Part shown: positions 1 to 7,185 of the stretch, piece after piece
How the letters are laid out: each line of letters starts with the position of its first letter
How positions within the stretch are numbered: the stretch's first letter is position 1
Assembly: GCA_903644065.1 (NCBI GenBank)
Contig: CAHJXF010000004.1
Span: 1-39,152 of the forward strand
Reading direction: 5' to 3'
DNA: 39,152 nucleotides
Origin: Betaproteobacteria bacterium
GTDB taxonomy: Bacteria; Pseudomonadota; Gammaproteobacteria; Burkholderiales; Burkholderiaceae_D
Program-made: the position numbers and the translations under genes
The notes under the pieces: model-generated
Told to the model about the DNA's origin: nothing
Seen by the model: only the letters and a program-made list of their open reading frames with translations
Database searches by the model: none

Positions 1-17
1 CGAACGTTACGTAAGCC

Positions 18-1163
18 GTGCCCGAGACGCGCTCGCCGTCCCCGGTGGTCGTCGAGCCGCTCCCGCCGCTCGCACCACCGGTCGCGCCACCGGTCGCGGC
101 TGCCAAGCCGCTGCTCGTGCCGACGACCTGGTCCGCGCTGCCCGGCTGGTCGAGCGATGCCGTGAGCGAGGCGTGGCCGGCCTTGCTCGCCTCGTGCGAG
201 GCGCTGGCCCGCAAGCCCGAGTGGACCGCGGTCTGCACGGCGGCGCGCCGTGTCGACGGCCGCGACCCGCTCGCGGTGCGCGACTTCTTCGAGACCCGTT
301 TCGTGCCCAACCGGTTGACGACGAGCGACGGCAACGACACGGGCCTCGTCACCGGCTACTACGAGCCGTTGCTGCGCGGCAGCCGCGTCCCGGTGGCACC
401 GTATCTCACGCCGGTGTACGGCGTGCCCGACGACCTGCTGATCGTCGACATGACGTCGCTGTACCCGGAGCTGAAGGGCAAGCGGCTGCGCGGGCGCATC
501 GTGGGCCGCACGGTCGTGCCCTACTTGCCGCGCGGCGAGCTGTCGGCCAGCGGCGCGTTGCGAGGCAAGGAGGTGCTGTGGGTCGACGACGCGATCGACG
601 CGTTCTTCCTCGAGATCCAGGGCTCCGGGCGCGTCGAGCTGATGCGCGGCGGCAAGGTCGTCGAGACCGTCCGGCTCGCGTACGCGGACCAGAACGGACA
701 GCCGTACAAGTCGGTCGGCCGCTGGCTCGTCGACCGCGGCGAGATGACGTTGTCGCAGGCGTCGATGCAGAGCATCCGCAGTTGGGCGCAGGCCCACCCG
801 CAGCGCCTTGGCGAGTTGCTCGCGGCCAATCCGAGCGAGGTGTTCTTCAAGGAGGAAGCGATCGTCGATCCGACGAAGGGACCGAAGGGCGCGCTCGGCG
901 TGCCGCTGACCGCGCAGCGATCGATCGCGGTGGACCCGCGCGTGGTGCCGCTCGGCTCGCCGGTGTTCCTGGCGACGACGCTGCCCCTGTCCGACGCGCC
1001 GCTGCAGCGACTGGTGATGGCGCAGGACACCGGCGGCGCGATCGCCGCCGCGCCCGGCGCCGCGGTGCGGGCCGACTATTTCTGGGGCTTCGGCGGAGCG
1101 GCCGGGGAACAGGCGGGCCGCATGAAGCAGGACGGCCGGATGTGGGTGCTGGTGCCGCGATGA
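18..1163 (+). CDS. mltA: Membrane-bound lytic murein transglycosylase A (MltA), 381 aa
   Basis: MltA cleaves the MurNAc-GlcNAc bond of peptidoglycan, forming 1,6-anhydromuramic acid, and normally works as an outer-membrane lipoprotein. Residues about 110-125 hold the family signature TGYYEPLLRGSR. The middle holds LEIQGSGR and YADQNGQPYKSVG. The C-terminal 3D domain has MAQDTGGAI, whose Asp (D337 from this start) corresponds to the catalytic Asp of the family, followed by RADYFWGFG. The GTG at 18 is the first usable start because an in-frame TAA lies at 12-14. The resulting N-terminus is Pro/Ala-rich and shows no lipoprotein signal or lipobox, which is unusual. Either the true N-terminus was lost through a frameshift just left of the window, or this copy is soluble or wrongly started. 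The identity is secure and the start is not. The next gene, dsbC, converges on it. Confidence 0.93.
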   Translation: MPETRSPSPVVVEPLPPLAPPVAPPVAAAKPLLVPTTWSALPGWSSDAVSEAWPALLASCEALARKPEWTAVCTAARRVDGRDPLAVRDFFETRFVPNRLTTSDGNDTGLVTGYYEPLLRGSRVPVAPYLTPVYGVPDDLLIVDMTSLYPELKGKRLRGRIVGRTVVPYLPRGELSASGALRGKEVLWVDDAIDAFFLEIQGSGRVELMRGGKVVETVRLAYADQNGQPYKSVGRWLVDRGEMTLSQASMQSIRSWAQAHPQRLGELLAANPSEVFFKEEAIVDPTKGPKGALGVPLTAQRSIAVDPRVVPLGSPVFLATTLPLSDAPLQRLVMAQDTGGAIAAAPGAAVRADYFWGFGGAAGEQAGRMKQDGRMWVLVPR

Positions 1164-1274
1164 GGAGACCGGATCGACGCACCACGCGTTTCGACTCGTT
1201 CGGCAAGTCGACGTCCCGCACCGCCCGCTGTCGATCGACGCCGTCGTCGAACGAGCGCGACGCCGTCGCGCGGC

Positions 1275-2093
1275 TCAACCCGCCAGAAATTTCTCCAGGT
1301 CGCTCGCCTCGACCGCTCCCTCGACGCGCCGGTTGTTCGAGAAGAACAGCGTCGGCGTGCCGTCGACCTTCAGCTTCTTGCCCAGCTCGAGCGTCTTGTC
1401 GAGCGGCGTCGCACAGCCGCCGTCGCCGTCCAGCGCCGTCGCGTTCTGCATCCAGTCGTTCCAGGCCTTGGCCCGGTTCTTCGAGCACCAGATCTGCTTC
1501 GACTTGACCAGCGAGTCGGGCCCGAGCACCGGGTAGAGGAACACGTAGATCGTGACGTCGCCGATGTCGAGGATCGACTTCTCGAGCTTCTTGCAATAGC
1601 CGCAGTTGGGATCCTCGAAGATGGCGACCTTGCGCTTGCCGCCGCCCTTGACGACCTTGACCGCGACGTCGAGCGGCAGGTCGGCGAACTTGAAGGTCGG
1701 CAGCGACGCCTGCTTGATCGCGCCGAGCCGCGTGCGCGTCAGGTTCTCGCGCGTGCGCAGGTCGATGACGTTGCCGACGAAGATGTAGTTGCCGGTCGGG
1801 TCGGTATAGAACACGTCGGCCGCGACCCGCACCTCGTAGAGGCCGGTCACCGGCAGCTTGTTGATGCTGTCGACCGTCGCGCCGATCCGCGTCTCGAGAT
1901 TCTTCTTCAGCACCGGATCGTCGACCGGCGCGCCGGCGCCGGCGTCCGCCGGATTGGCGCCCGGCGCCAGCGACATCGCGGGCCTGGACGGCCCGGCCTG
2001 CGCTCGGGCCGGGCCGGTCACGAAGACGGACAGCAATGCCGACAGGGCGACCGCGACGAGGACGATGCGGGACGGCAGGCGGAACGAGGGCAT
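1275..2093 (-). CDS. dsbC: Periplasmic disulfide isomerase DsbC, 272 aa
   Basis: DsbC isomerises wrong disulfides in periplasmic proteins and is kept reduced by DsbD-type membrane carriers. The protein starts with a signal peptide (basic MPSFRLPSR, then a hydrophobic stretch ending near ARAQA). It continues with an N-terminal dimerisation region (about 50-120) and a thioredoxin fold carrying C164-G-Y-C167, the DsbC-type active site. The cis-Pro segment DGTPTLFF lies near the C-terminus. The ATG at 2091-2093 was chosen because the signal peptide begins there, although the frame stays open much further upstream. The gene follows the UbiH-like hydroxylase by 56 bp on the same strand, a pairing I recall from Burkholderiales genomes. 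The CcdA-like protein encoded at 10.4 kb could be one source of reducing power, but that is inference. Confidence 0.93.
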   Translation of the reverse strand: MPSFRLPSRIVLVAVALSALLSVFVTGPARAQAGPSRPAMSLAPGANPADAGAGAPVDDPVLKKNLETRIGATVDSINKLPVTGLYEVRVAADVFYTDPTGNYIFVGNVIDLRTRENLTRTRLGAIKQASLPTFKFADLPLDVAVKVVKGGGKRKVAIFEDPNCGYCKKLEKSILDIGDVTIYVFLYPVLGPDSLVKSKQIWCSKNRAKAWNDWMQNATALDGDGGCATPLDKTLELGKKLKVDGTPTLFFSNNRRVEGAVEASDLEKFLAG

Positions 2094-2149
2094 GCGGACT
2101 CCGGTGGGACGAGGCGCGGACGCAGGGCGCCCGACACGGCAGGATAGCG

Positions 2150-3376
2150 TCAACCGCCCGCCTGTCGCACGACGATCCGCTTGAGCGGCGTGGCGCGATC
2201 GAAGAGACGCAGGCCGAGCCCGCGCAGCTGCGCGACCGCCGGACGATCGTCGGCGAACAGCCGGGCGAGCCCATCGGTCAGCCGACGCATGGTGCGGACC
2301 GGTTCGGCACGCGCCCGTTCGTAGCGCCGTAGCACCGCGCGGTCGCCGCAGTCGCGGAACGCTTCGCGCCCGGCCATCGATGCGATCAGCGCTTCGACGT
2401 CGCCGAGGCCGAGATTGAGTCCCTGGCCGGCCAGCGGATGGATGACGTGCGCCGCGTCGCCGACCAGCGCCGAGCGGGGGGCGATCAGGCGATCGGCGGA
2501 GCGCATCAGGAGAGGAATGGCCGCGAGCGGACCGAGCGCGGTCAGCGGTCCGAGCGCGCTGTCGGCTCGCGCCGCGACGAGGAGCGAAAGCCGGGCGGCG
2601 ATCGCCTCGGGCCCTTCCTGCATCAACCGGTCGGCCAGCGCGTCGGGGGCGGACCAGACCAGCGACAGGGCGGGTGCGCCGTCGCCCGCCGACGACGCGA
2701 GCGGCAGCAAGGCGATCACGCCTTCGCTGGTGAACCACTGGAACGCAGTGCCCGCGTGCGGTCGGGCGCAGCCGAAGTTGCCGATCACCGCGCGCTGGCC
2801 GTACGCGCGGCCGGTGGTGCCGATGCCCATCGCGTCGCGGGTCGGCGAGTCCGCGCCGTCCGCCGCGACGACGACGCGCGCGCGCCGTGGCCCGCGTTCC
2901 GTGGCGACGACGACGTGATCGGCTTCGACGGTGAAGCCCGCCGCCATCCCCTCGACCCGTTCGATGCCGGGCAGGTAGCTGGCCGCGGTCTCGAGGACAC
3001 GGGCCAGCTCGCGATGCTCGACGATGGTGGCGAGACGTTCGGTGGCCGTCTCGTAGGCACCGAAGTGCAGCGCGGCGCCGGATGCGGCATCGCCGTGGAC
3101 GCGCATGTCGAACACCGGCGCCAGGCGCGACGCGTCGAGCCGGGACCACACGCGCAGGCGGTCGAGGAAGCGCTGCGTGCCGGGGCTGATGGCGTAGACG
3201 CGCAGGTCACGATCGCTGCCGCCCACGACGGTGCGAGCGCTCGGCGCCACGTCCGCTTCGAGCGCGGCGACGGGTTCCGACCCGGTCGCCGGGCGCCCTA
3301 CGACCCAGGTACTGACCAGGCCGGCATGCGCCGCGGCCAGTGCCGTCGCGGCGCCGACGAGACCGCCGCCGATCAC
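2150..3376 (-). CDS. UbiH/VisC-family FAD-dependent ring hydroxylase, about 408 aa
   Basis: This is a flavoprotein monooxygenase of the UbiH/UbiF/VisC group, which hydroxylates the aromatic ring of ubiquinone precursors. The N-terminus has the FAD Rossmann motif IGGGLVGAATALA. The centre has the DG motif VVVAADGADSPTR. The C-terminal half has the second FAD motif GDAAHVIHPLAGQGLNLGLG. The start is a problem. The only standard start codon in frame is GTG at 3374-3376, which would cut off the first beta strand. The open frame continues upstream as PIADIAV before IGGG, as the fold requires, but through a 12-bp tandem repeat with no ATG, GTG, TTG or CTG back to the tRNA gene. No ribosome binding site is visible. 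Which ubiquinone carbon it hydroxylates cannot be told from sequence alone. Confidence 0.88.
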   Translation of the reverse strand: MIGGGLVGAATALAAAHAGLVSTWVVGRPATGSEPVAALEADVAPSARTVVGGSDRDLRVYAISPGTQRFLDRLRVWSRLDASRLAPVFDMRVHGDAASGAALHFGAYETATERLATIVEHRELARVLETAASYLPGIERVEGMAAGFTVEADHVVVATERGPRRARVVVAADGADSPTRDAMGIGTTGRAYGQRAVIGNFGCARPHAGTAFQWFTSEGVIALLPLASSAGDGAPALSLVWSAPDALADRLMQEGPEAIAARLSLLVAARADSALGPLTALGPLAAIPLLMRSADRLIAPRSALVGDAAHVIHPLAGQGLNLGLGDVEALIASMAGREAFRDCGDRAVLRRYERARAEPVRTMRRLTDGLARLFADDRPAVAQLRGLGLRLFDRATPLKRIVVRQAGG

Positions 3377-3386
3377 GGCGATGTCG

Positions 3387-3482
3387 GCGATGGGACCAGT
3401 GATGGGACGTGCGATGGGGGCAGCGATGGGATTAGCGAAGAAAGCAGCGATGAAACCAGCAATGGAAGCAGCGATGGACCCG
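3387..3482. repeat. Eight-unit degenerate 12-bp tandem repeat
   Basis: Eight successive 12-mers fit the plus-strand consensus GCGATGGGANCA, beginning at 3387, 3399, 3411, 3423, 3435, 3447, 3459 and 3471. The period is a multiple of three. Read on the minus strand in the frame of the UbiH-like gene, each unit gives a tetrapeptide of the type xPIA or xxIA. The array ends 10 bp before the GTG assigned to that gene, so it covers the expected translation-initiation region. Confidence 0.85.
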
Positions 3483-3547
3483 GCGTTGGAGTGGGGCGAG
3501 GCGGACCCTTGGGACCGCGCCGCATCGGCCCTGGGATTCGTCGACGG

Positions 3548-3553
3548 ATTATA
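3548..3553 (-). promoter_or_regulatory. Candidate -10 box (TATAAT) for the ubiH-like/dsbC unit
   Basis: A perfect TATAAT reads on the minus strand, upstream of the 12-bp repeat array and about 170 nt from the assigned GTG. No convincing -35 hexamer sits 16-18 bp upstream, so this is a candidate only. Confidence 0.4.
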
Positions 3554-3586
3554 GCGAGCGGCCTCGACGGTACCGCCCGCGCTCCC

Positions 3587-3616
3587 TTGCCGCTGCGAGG
3601 AAGCGCTGCGTATAAT
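3587..3616 (+). promoter_or_regulatory. Sigma-70 promoter of tRNA-Phe
   Basis: TTGCCG at 3587-3592 and TATAAT at 3611-3616 are separated by 18 bp. The tRNA begins 10 bp after the -10 box, so the tRNA is preceded by a very short leader. Confidence 0.8.
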
Positions 3617-3626
3617 CGCGCCCCTT

Positions 3627-3702
3627 GGCTCGGTAGCTCAGTCGGTAGAGCAGCGGATTGAAAATCCGCGTGTCGGTGGTTCGATTCCGCCCCGAGCCAC
3701 CA
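3627..3702 (+). tRNA. tRNA-Phe (anticodon GAA)
   Basis: This is a 76-nt cloverleaf with encoded CCA. The acceptor arms GGCTCGG and CCGAGCC pair perfectly. The D arm is GCTCAGTCGGTAGAGC, the anticodon loop TTGAAAA carries GAA, and the T loop is TTCGATT. It has its own promoter upstream and a terminator hairpin directly downstream, so it is a single-gene transcription unit. Confidence 0.98.
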
Positions 3703-3707
3703 GTGCG

Positions 3708-3739
3708 ATGGCTTGCAGAAATGCAGGCCATTTTCTTTT
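3708..3739 (+). terminator. Rho-independent terminator after tRNA-Phe
   Basis: A 10-bp stem (3708-3717 with 3722-3731, one G-T wobble) closes on a GAAA tetraloop and is followed by the T-rich tract TTTCTTTT. It begins 5 bp after the tRNA CCA end. Confidence 0.9.
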
Positions 3740-3910
3740 GTGCGGGTCGCACGGTCATCGCTCGGCAAGCTGCGTGCGGATCGCTGGACCGCTGTCCGAC
3801 CGGGAGACGTGCAGACGGGCATGTCGCGTGCTCGCCCGCTCTGGGGTCCGACCGGGCCTCCTCGTCGCTCGCGATTCGCAGGCGACGGGCCGAACCAGCG
3901 GAGAGACGAC

Positions 3911-4111
3911 ATGACGCCCGAAGAAGAAACCTGGGAAGCCGCCAGGACGCGCCTGCACGACCTGGAGCATGCCGTGACGGAAGCGCAGGCCGCCGTCGAC
4001 GAGCGACCGACCGATGCCGAAGCGAAGGGCAAGCTGGACGTGACGATCGCGATCCGCGACGCCGGCAGGAAGGCCTTGTCCGAGGCGGAGGCGGCGCTGA
4101 ACCGCCCGTGA
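3911..4111 (+). CDS. Small helical protein of unknown function, 66 aa
   Basis: I do not recognise this protein. It starts MTPEEETWEAARTRLHDLEH and is almost entirely charged and alanine-rich, with heptad-like spacing of Leu, Ala and Val. It is therefore probably one continuous helix or a short helical hairpin. There is no signal peptide, membrane segment or cysteine. The ATG at 3911 was chosen over an earlier in-frame ATG at 3713 because GGAGAG sits 6 nt upstream. The upstream extension would also overlap the tRNA terminator and has a different, Arg/Cys-containing composition. It stands alone between tRNA-Phe and a convergent broken gene. The coding call rests on the ribosome binding site and the composition, not on homology. 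Confidence 0.55.
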   Translation: MTPEEETWEAARTRLHDLEHAVTEAQAAVDERPTDAEAKGKLDVTIAIRDAGRKALSEAEAALNRP

Positions 4112-4171
4112 CCGCCGCCGGCCCGACGGGCGAGACGTGCGCCGCGCCTCGCCCCGCTCTCGCCCGGGCTC

Positions 4172-5253
4172 CTAGCAGCGCTGGTAGCCGCTCCCCGGCG
4201 ACTGGAGGCTGTCGGTCATGAACTGCACCGCACCGCCCGGCCCGCACCACTTGTAGGTCACGCTGTTGTTGCCGAGATAGCCGCGAAACAGCGCGCTGCT
4301 GTCGGTCTTGGCCTGCTGGCCGCGGCGCCACGCCGCGTTCTGCTGGTCGAACTGCGCGCGCTGCGCGGCCGCCCGCTGCTGGCCGGCCGCGAACTGCGCG
4401 TTCGAATTGGCCTGGATGGTGGCGTGCGGGCCGGCCTGCCGTTGGTCCATCTGCGCTCGCGCGCGCTGGCCCTGCTGCGCGATCTCTGCGAGTTTGCGGT
4501 CGGCGAGGGCCTGATCGGCCCGCACCCAGTCCGGGTCGGGAACCAGGTCCGGCAGGCGCGCGATCTCGTCGTGCAATGCACCTGCGTGGTGCTCATCTCG
4601 TTCGGCAGGCCGCGCGCGAAGCCGACGGTGACCGCCTCGACGAGGATCTCCTGCCCGGGCACGGCGTTCCGCACGACGACCGCGGCCGAATCGTGGAACG
4701 GGTTCGGCGCTCCGTTCGCCGGCAGCTTCGCCATGGCGGCCGCGATCTTCTCGCGGTCGATCGCGAACGGAGCCGACGGCTCGCCGCCGAGGCCGAGGCG
4801 CGGCAGGATGTGCTGCGTCAGCAGCTCGGCCGTCGAGTGGAAGACCAGATACGCGTTCGACTGCGGCGGCGCCGGCGGTCCGGACTGCTGCAGGGCCGGC
4901 GCGAACGTGTGGAAGCTCACCGGCAGGATGCGGATCCCGCGCGACCGGTCCGGGCTCTGCAGGTCGACCGCCCACTGCGCGCTTCCGCCGCCGACCGGGT
5001 CGCTGACGCGATCGATCGTCGCCGTGCCGGTCCATCCCGGCAGGATCGGCAACTGGCCTTCCACCAGGCCGAGCGCGGGATCGGCGAGCGGCATCGTCGC
5101 GCCGGCCGCGAGCGCCGGCGCCGACGCGAGCGATGCCAGCAAGGTCAGCGACGTGACCGAGGCGAGCGCGGCGAGCGCCGTCGAAGCCCGTGTCCGCACG
5201 TGGCGAACGCGGGGCGCGGGCCGCAGCGTGGCGAGCTTGAAGATCGAGATCAT
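4172..5253 (-). pseudogene. Frameshifted gene for an exported protein of unknown function (about 360 aa if intact)
   Basis: Two minus-strand frames together make one plausible protein. The first part starts MISIFKLATLRPAPRVRH and has a long Ala/Leu-rich signal peptide. It continues through LPILPGWTGTATIDRVSDP and FHTFAPALQQSG to GLPNEMSTTQV near 4575-4590. Sense then resumes in the neighbouring frame as ALHDEIARLPDLVPDPDW, followed by a Gln/Ala-rich coiled-coil-like stretch. The end is NNSVTYKWCGPGGAVQF and a terminal Cys. The length of 1082 nt is one base short of a whole number of codons, consistent with a single-base loss. I chose the ATG at 5251-5253. An in-frame TTG at 5311-5313 has a better ribosome binding site (GGAGG, 5 nt away) and would add 20 residues. 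I recognise no family. It may be a real pseudogene or a sequencing error. Confidence 0.6.
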
Positions 5254-5695
5254 GGGAATCACCGGAAAGGAGAGCCCGTGGAGCATGCCGCGAACGCCGT
5301 CGGCTGACCACAATCTTTCCTCCTCGCGCCCACGCCGTGGGGTAACGTCTAGCGAGCACGAGGTAACGGGTCGCGATGCACAGGGGGCCGGTCCAAGGCT
5401 GGTTTGACGAAAGTACGGCCGGCACGAGGCCGGCGCGTTCCGCACGCCATCGCCGAGACGGCGCGGCGCTCGTCGCGTCGACGCACCCGACGCCGCATCG
5501 TTCGCACGAGCCACTCGTCGCAGCGGCAACGCGCGACGTCGGCGTGATGCGGCAAGCGTCGGCACCGCATGAATGGGGTATCGTCGCGACGATCGCGCAC
5601 GACAGGCCGCGCCTGGCTGCGTAAGATGAAAGCGCCGCCCGACGGCTCGGGCGTGCGCCGCCCGGTCTCGCCGAATTGCCCAACCGCTCAATGCC
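5254..5695. other. Intergenic stretch without a recognised gene
   Basis: This 442-bp gap separates two divergent genes. It holds the possible TTG start with a GGAGG motif for the minus-strand gene (about 5311-5323) and a short inverted repeat GCCGGC-N5-GCCGGC at 5418-5434 without a T-tract. Open frames here have Arg/Ala/His-rich composition typical of shadow reading in GC-rich DNA. I see no RNA gene. Confidence 0.6.
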
Positions 5696-6196
5696 ATGAC
5701 GACTTCGAGCTACATCGTCGATGTCCCCGCTTCCCGACGCGGCAGCGGCGTGATGCCCGCGGTGGTCCTGCTGCTGTTGCTGCTGATCCTCGGCGTCGCC
5801 TCGTGGGCCACCGACTTCCTGATGCTGCAGGGCGAGTCCACCGTCTACACCGCGTCCTGTGTCGACGGGCAATGGGCCGGCAACACGTGCAACGGCCACC
5901 TGAAGGCCGGCGAACGCTTCCGCTTCAGGGCGCTGAAGGCCCATCGCGAGGTCCTGTTCTGGACGGTCGGCGACAACGCCGGCGAGTCCGGCCATTTCCG
6001 CAACTGCGTCGTCGAGGACGGGCGGAACTGGAGCTGTCCGGCCACCGGGGACCTCGCCCGCACCATCACGCATCGCATGACGAAGGGTCACCCCGTCGAA
6101 GGCGTGCCGGGCGCCCTCGATTTCCACCACATCCCGAAGTGGCAGTGGGTGGCGCTCGACATGGGCTTGCCGGTCACCCACCGTGCGATCAACTGA
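5696..6196 (+). CDS. Membrane-anchored protein of unknown function, 166 aa
   Basis: I do not recognise the family. After a short polar N-terminus (MTTSSYIVDVPASRRGSG), residues about 20-45 form one strongly hydrophobic segment containing VVLLLLLLILGV. The rest is a soluble domain of about 120 residues with four cysteines (SCVDGQW, NTCNGHL, FRNCVVED, WSCPAT), which could form two disulfides if the domain is periplasmic. The composition differs clearly from shadow frames, with Trp, Phe and His well distributed, so I take it as real. The ATG at 5696 has no strong ribosome binding site. Downstream, the next gene converges from the other strand. Confidence 0.72.
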   Translation: MTTSSYIVDVPASRRGSGVMPAVVLLLLLLILGVASWATDFLMLQGESTVYTASCVDGQWAGNTCNGHLKAGERFRFRALKAHREVLFWTVGDNAGESGHFRNCVVEDGRNWSCPATGDLARTITHRMTKGHPVEGVPGALDFHHIPKWQWVALDMGLPVTHRAIN

Positions 6197-6244
6197 CGCG
6201 CACGACGCCCGAGCCGCGCCGGCTTCGATCGGTCGTCGCTGCGA

Positions 6245-7180
6245 TCAGCTCTCCGACCGCACCGCCATCGCCTGGATGATGGTTTCCAGCTGCGGGCTCA
6301 TCGGCAGGTCGAGGCTGACGCCGCTCGGCAACTTGCGCAGGAACCAGCGGTTGTAGCGCCGTTCGATCTCGCGGTCCCCGGCCAGTTGCACGAAGGTGTC
6401 GTCGACCAGCTTCGTCATCGACGGGTCGGCGCGACGGAACATCACGCCGTACGGGTCGTAGGACAGGAAGTCGCCGATCACCACGTAGTCGCCCTGCGCG
6501 TTGTTCTGCGCCAGCAGCCCGTACAACAGCACGTCGTCGGTGGCGAACGCGTCGGCCTCGCCCGCGGCCAGCATGCGGAACGACGCGGCATGGTCGGCGC
6601 CGGTCACGATCGTCGTGTCGAGCTTGAACTTCCGCTTCAGGTCCTGCAGCGTCTTCTCGTTGGTGGTGCCCGCCGTGACCACCACGCGCCGACCGTTCAG
6701 GTCGCTGTAGGACTTGATCGGCGAGCCCTTCCTGACCATCAGCTTGGTGCCCGACACGAACATCGTCGGCGAGAAGCTCACCTGCTTCTGCCGTTCGAGG
6801 TTGCTGGTGGTGGAACCGCACTCGAGATCGACCTTGCCCGAGCTCACGGCCGGGATGCGCGACTCGGACGTGACCGGCACCCAGCGGATCGCCACGTTGC
6901 GGCCGACCGCCTCGCCGATCGCGTCGACCAGCAGCTTGCACAGGTCGATCGAGTAGCCGATCGGCTCGCCGCGCGCCGACAGGTACGAGAACGGGATCGA
7001 CGACTCGCGATAGCCGATCGTGATGGCCCCGCTCTCCTGCACCTTTTGCAGCGTGCCGGTGAGCCGTGTCGGTGCCTGATCCGATTGCGCGGGCGACGTC
7101 GCGCTCCACGACAGGGCCGCGCTCGCGAGCACGGCGAGCGCACCGCGCATCTTTAGCCGACGGCCGACGAGAGGGCTCAT
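6245..7180 (-). CDS. GltI-like amino-acid solute-binding protein, 311 aa
   Basis: This is a periplasmic binding protein of the family-3 type (glutamate/aspartate GltI-like). After a signal peptide (ALAVLASAALSWSATSPAQS), the first lobe carries ITIGYRESSIPFSYL and GYSIDLCKLLVDAI. The family-typical VDLECGSTTSNLERQKQVSFS comes next, and the second lobe has VVVTAGTTNEKTLQDL. Two starts are possible: ATG at 7178-7180 and ATG at 7148-7150. The longer one is used, giving a 5-bp gap to the upstream symporter gene. No ABC permease or ATPase is adjacent. The only transporter next to it is the cation symporter, so it may serve a distant ABC system or have some other relation to the symporter. Glutamate, aspartate or a related acidic ligand is inferred from family resemblance. 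Confidence 0.85.
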   Translation of the reverse strand: MSPLVGRRLKMRGALAVLASAALSWSATSPAQSDQAPTRLTGTLQKVQESGAITIGYRESSIPFSYLSARGEPIGYSIDLCKLLVDAIGEAVGRNVAIRWVPVTSESRIPAVSSGKVDLECGSTTSNLERQKQVSFSPTMFVSGTKLMVRKGSPIKSYSDLNGRRVVVTAGTTNEKTLQDLKRKFKLDTTIVTGADHAASFRMLAAGEADAFATDDVLLYGLLAQNNAQGDYVVIGDFLSYDPYGVMFRRADPSMTKLVDDTFVQLAGDREIERRYNRWFLRKLPSGVSLDLPMSPQLETIIQAMAVRSES

Positions 7181-7185
7181 GCCGT

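Noticed and set aside
3373-4032. Minus-strand open frame crossing the tRNA-Phe gene
   Set aside because: It runs through the tRNA, its promoter and terminator, and its tail is only a translation of the 12-bp repeat.
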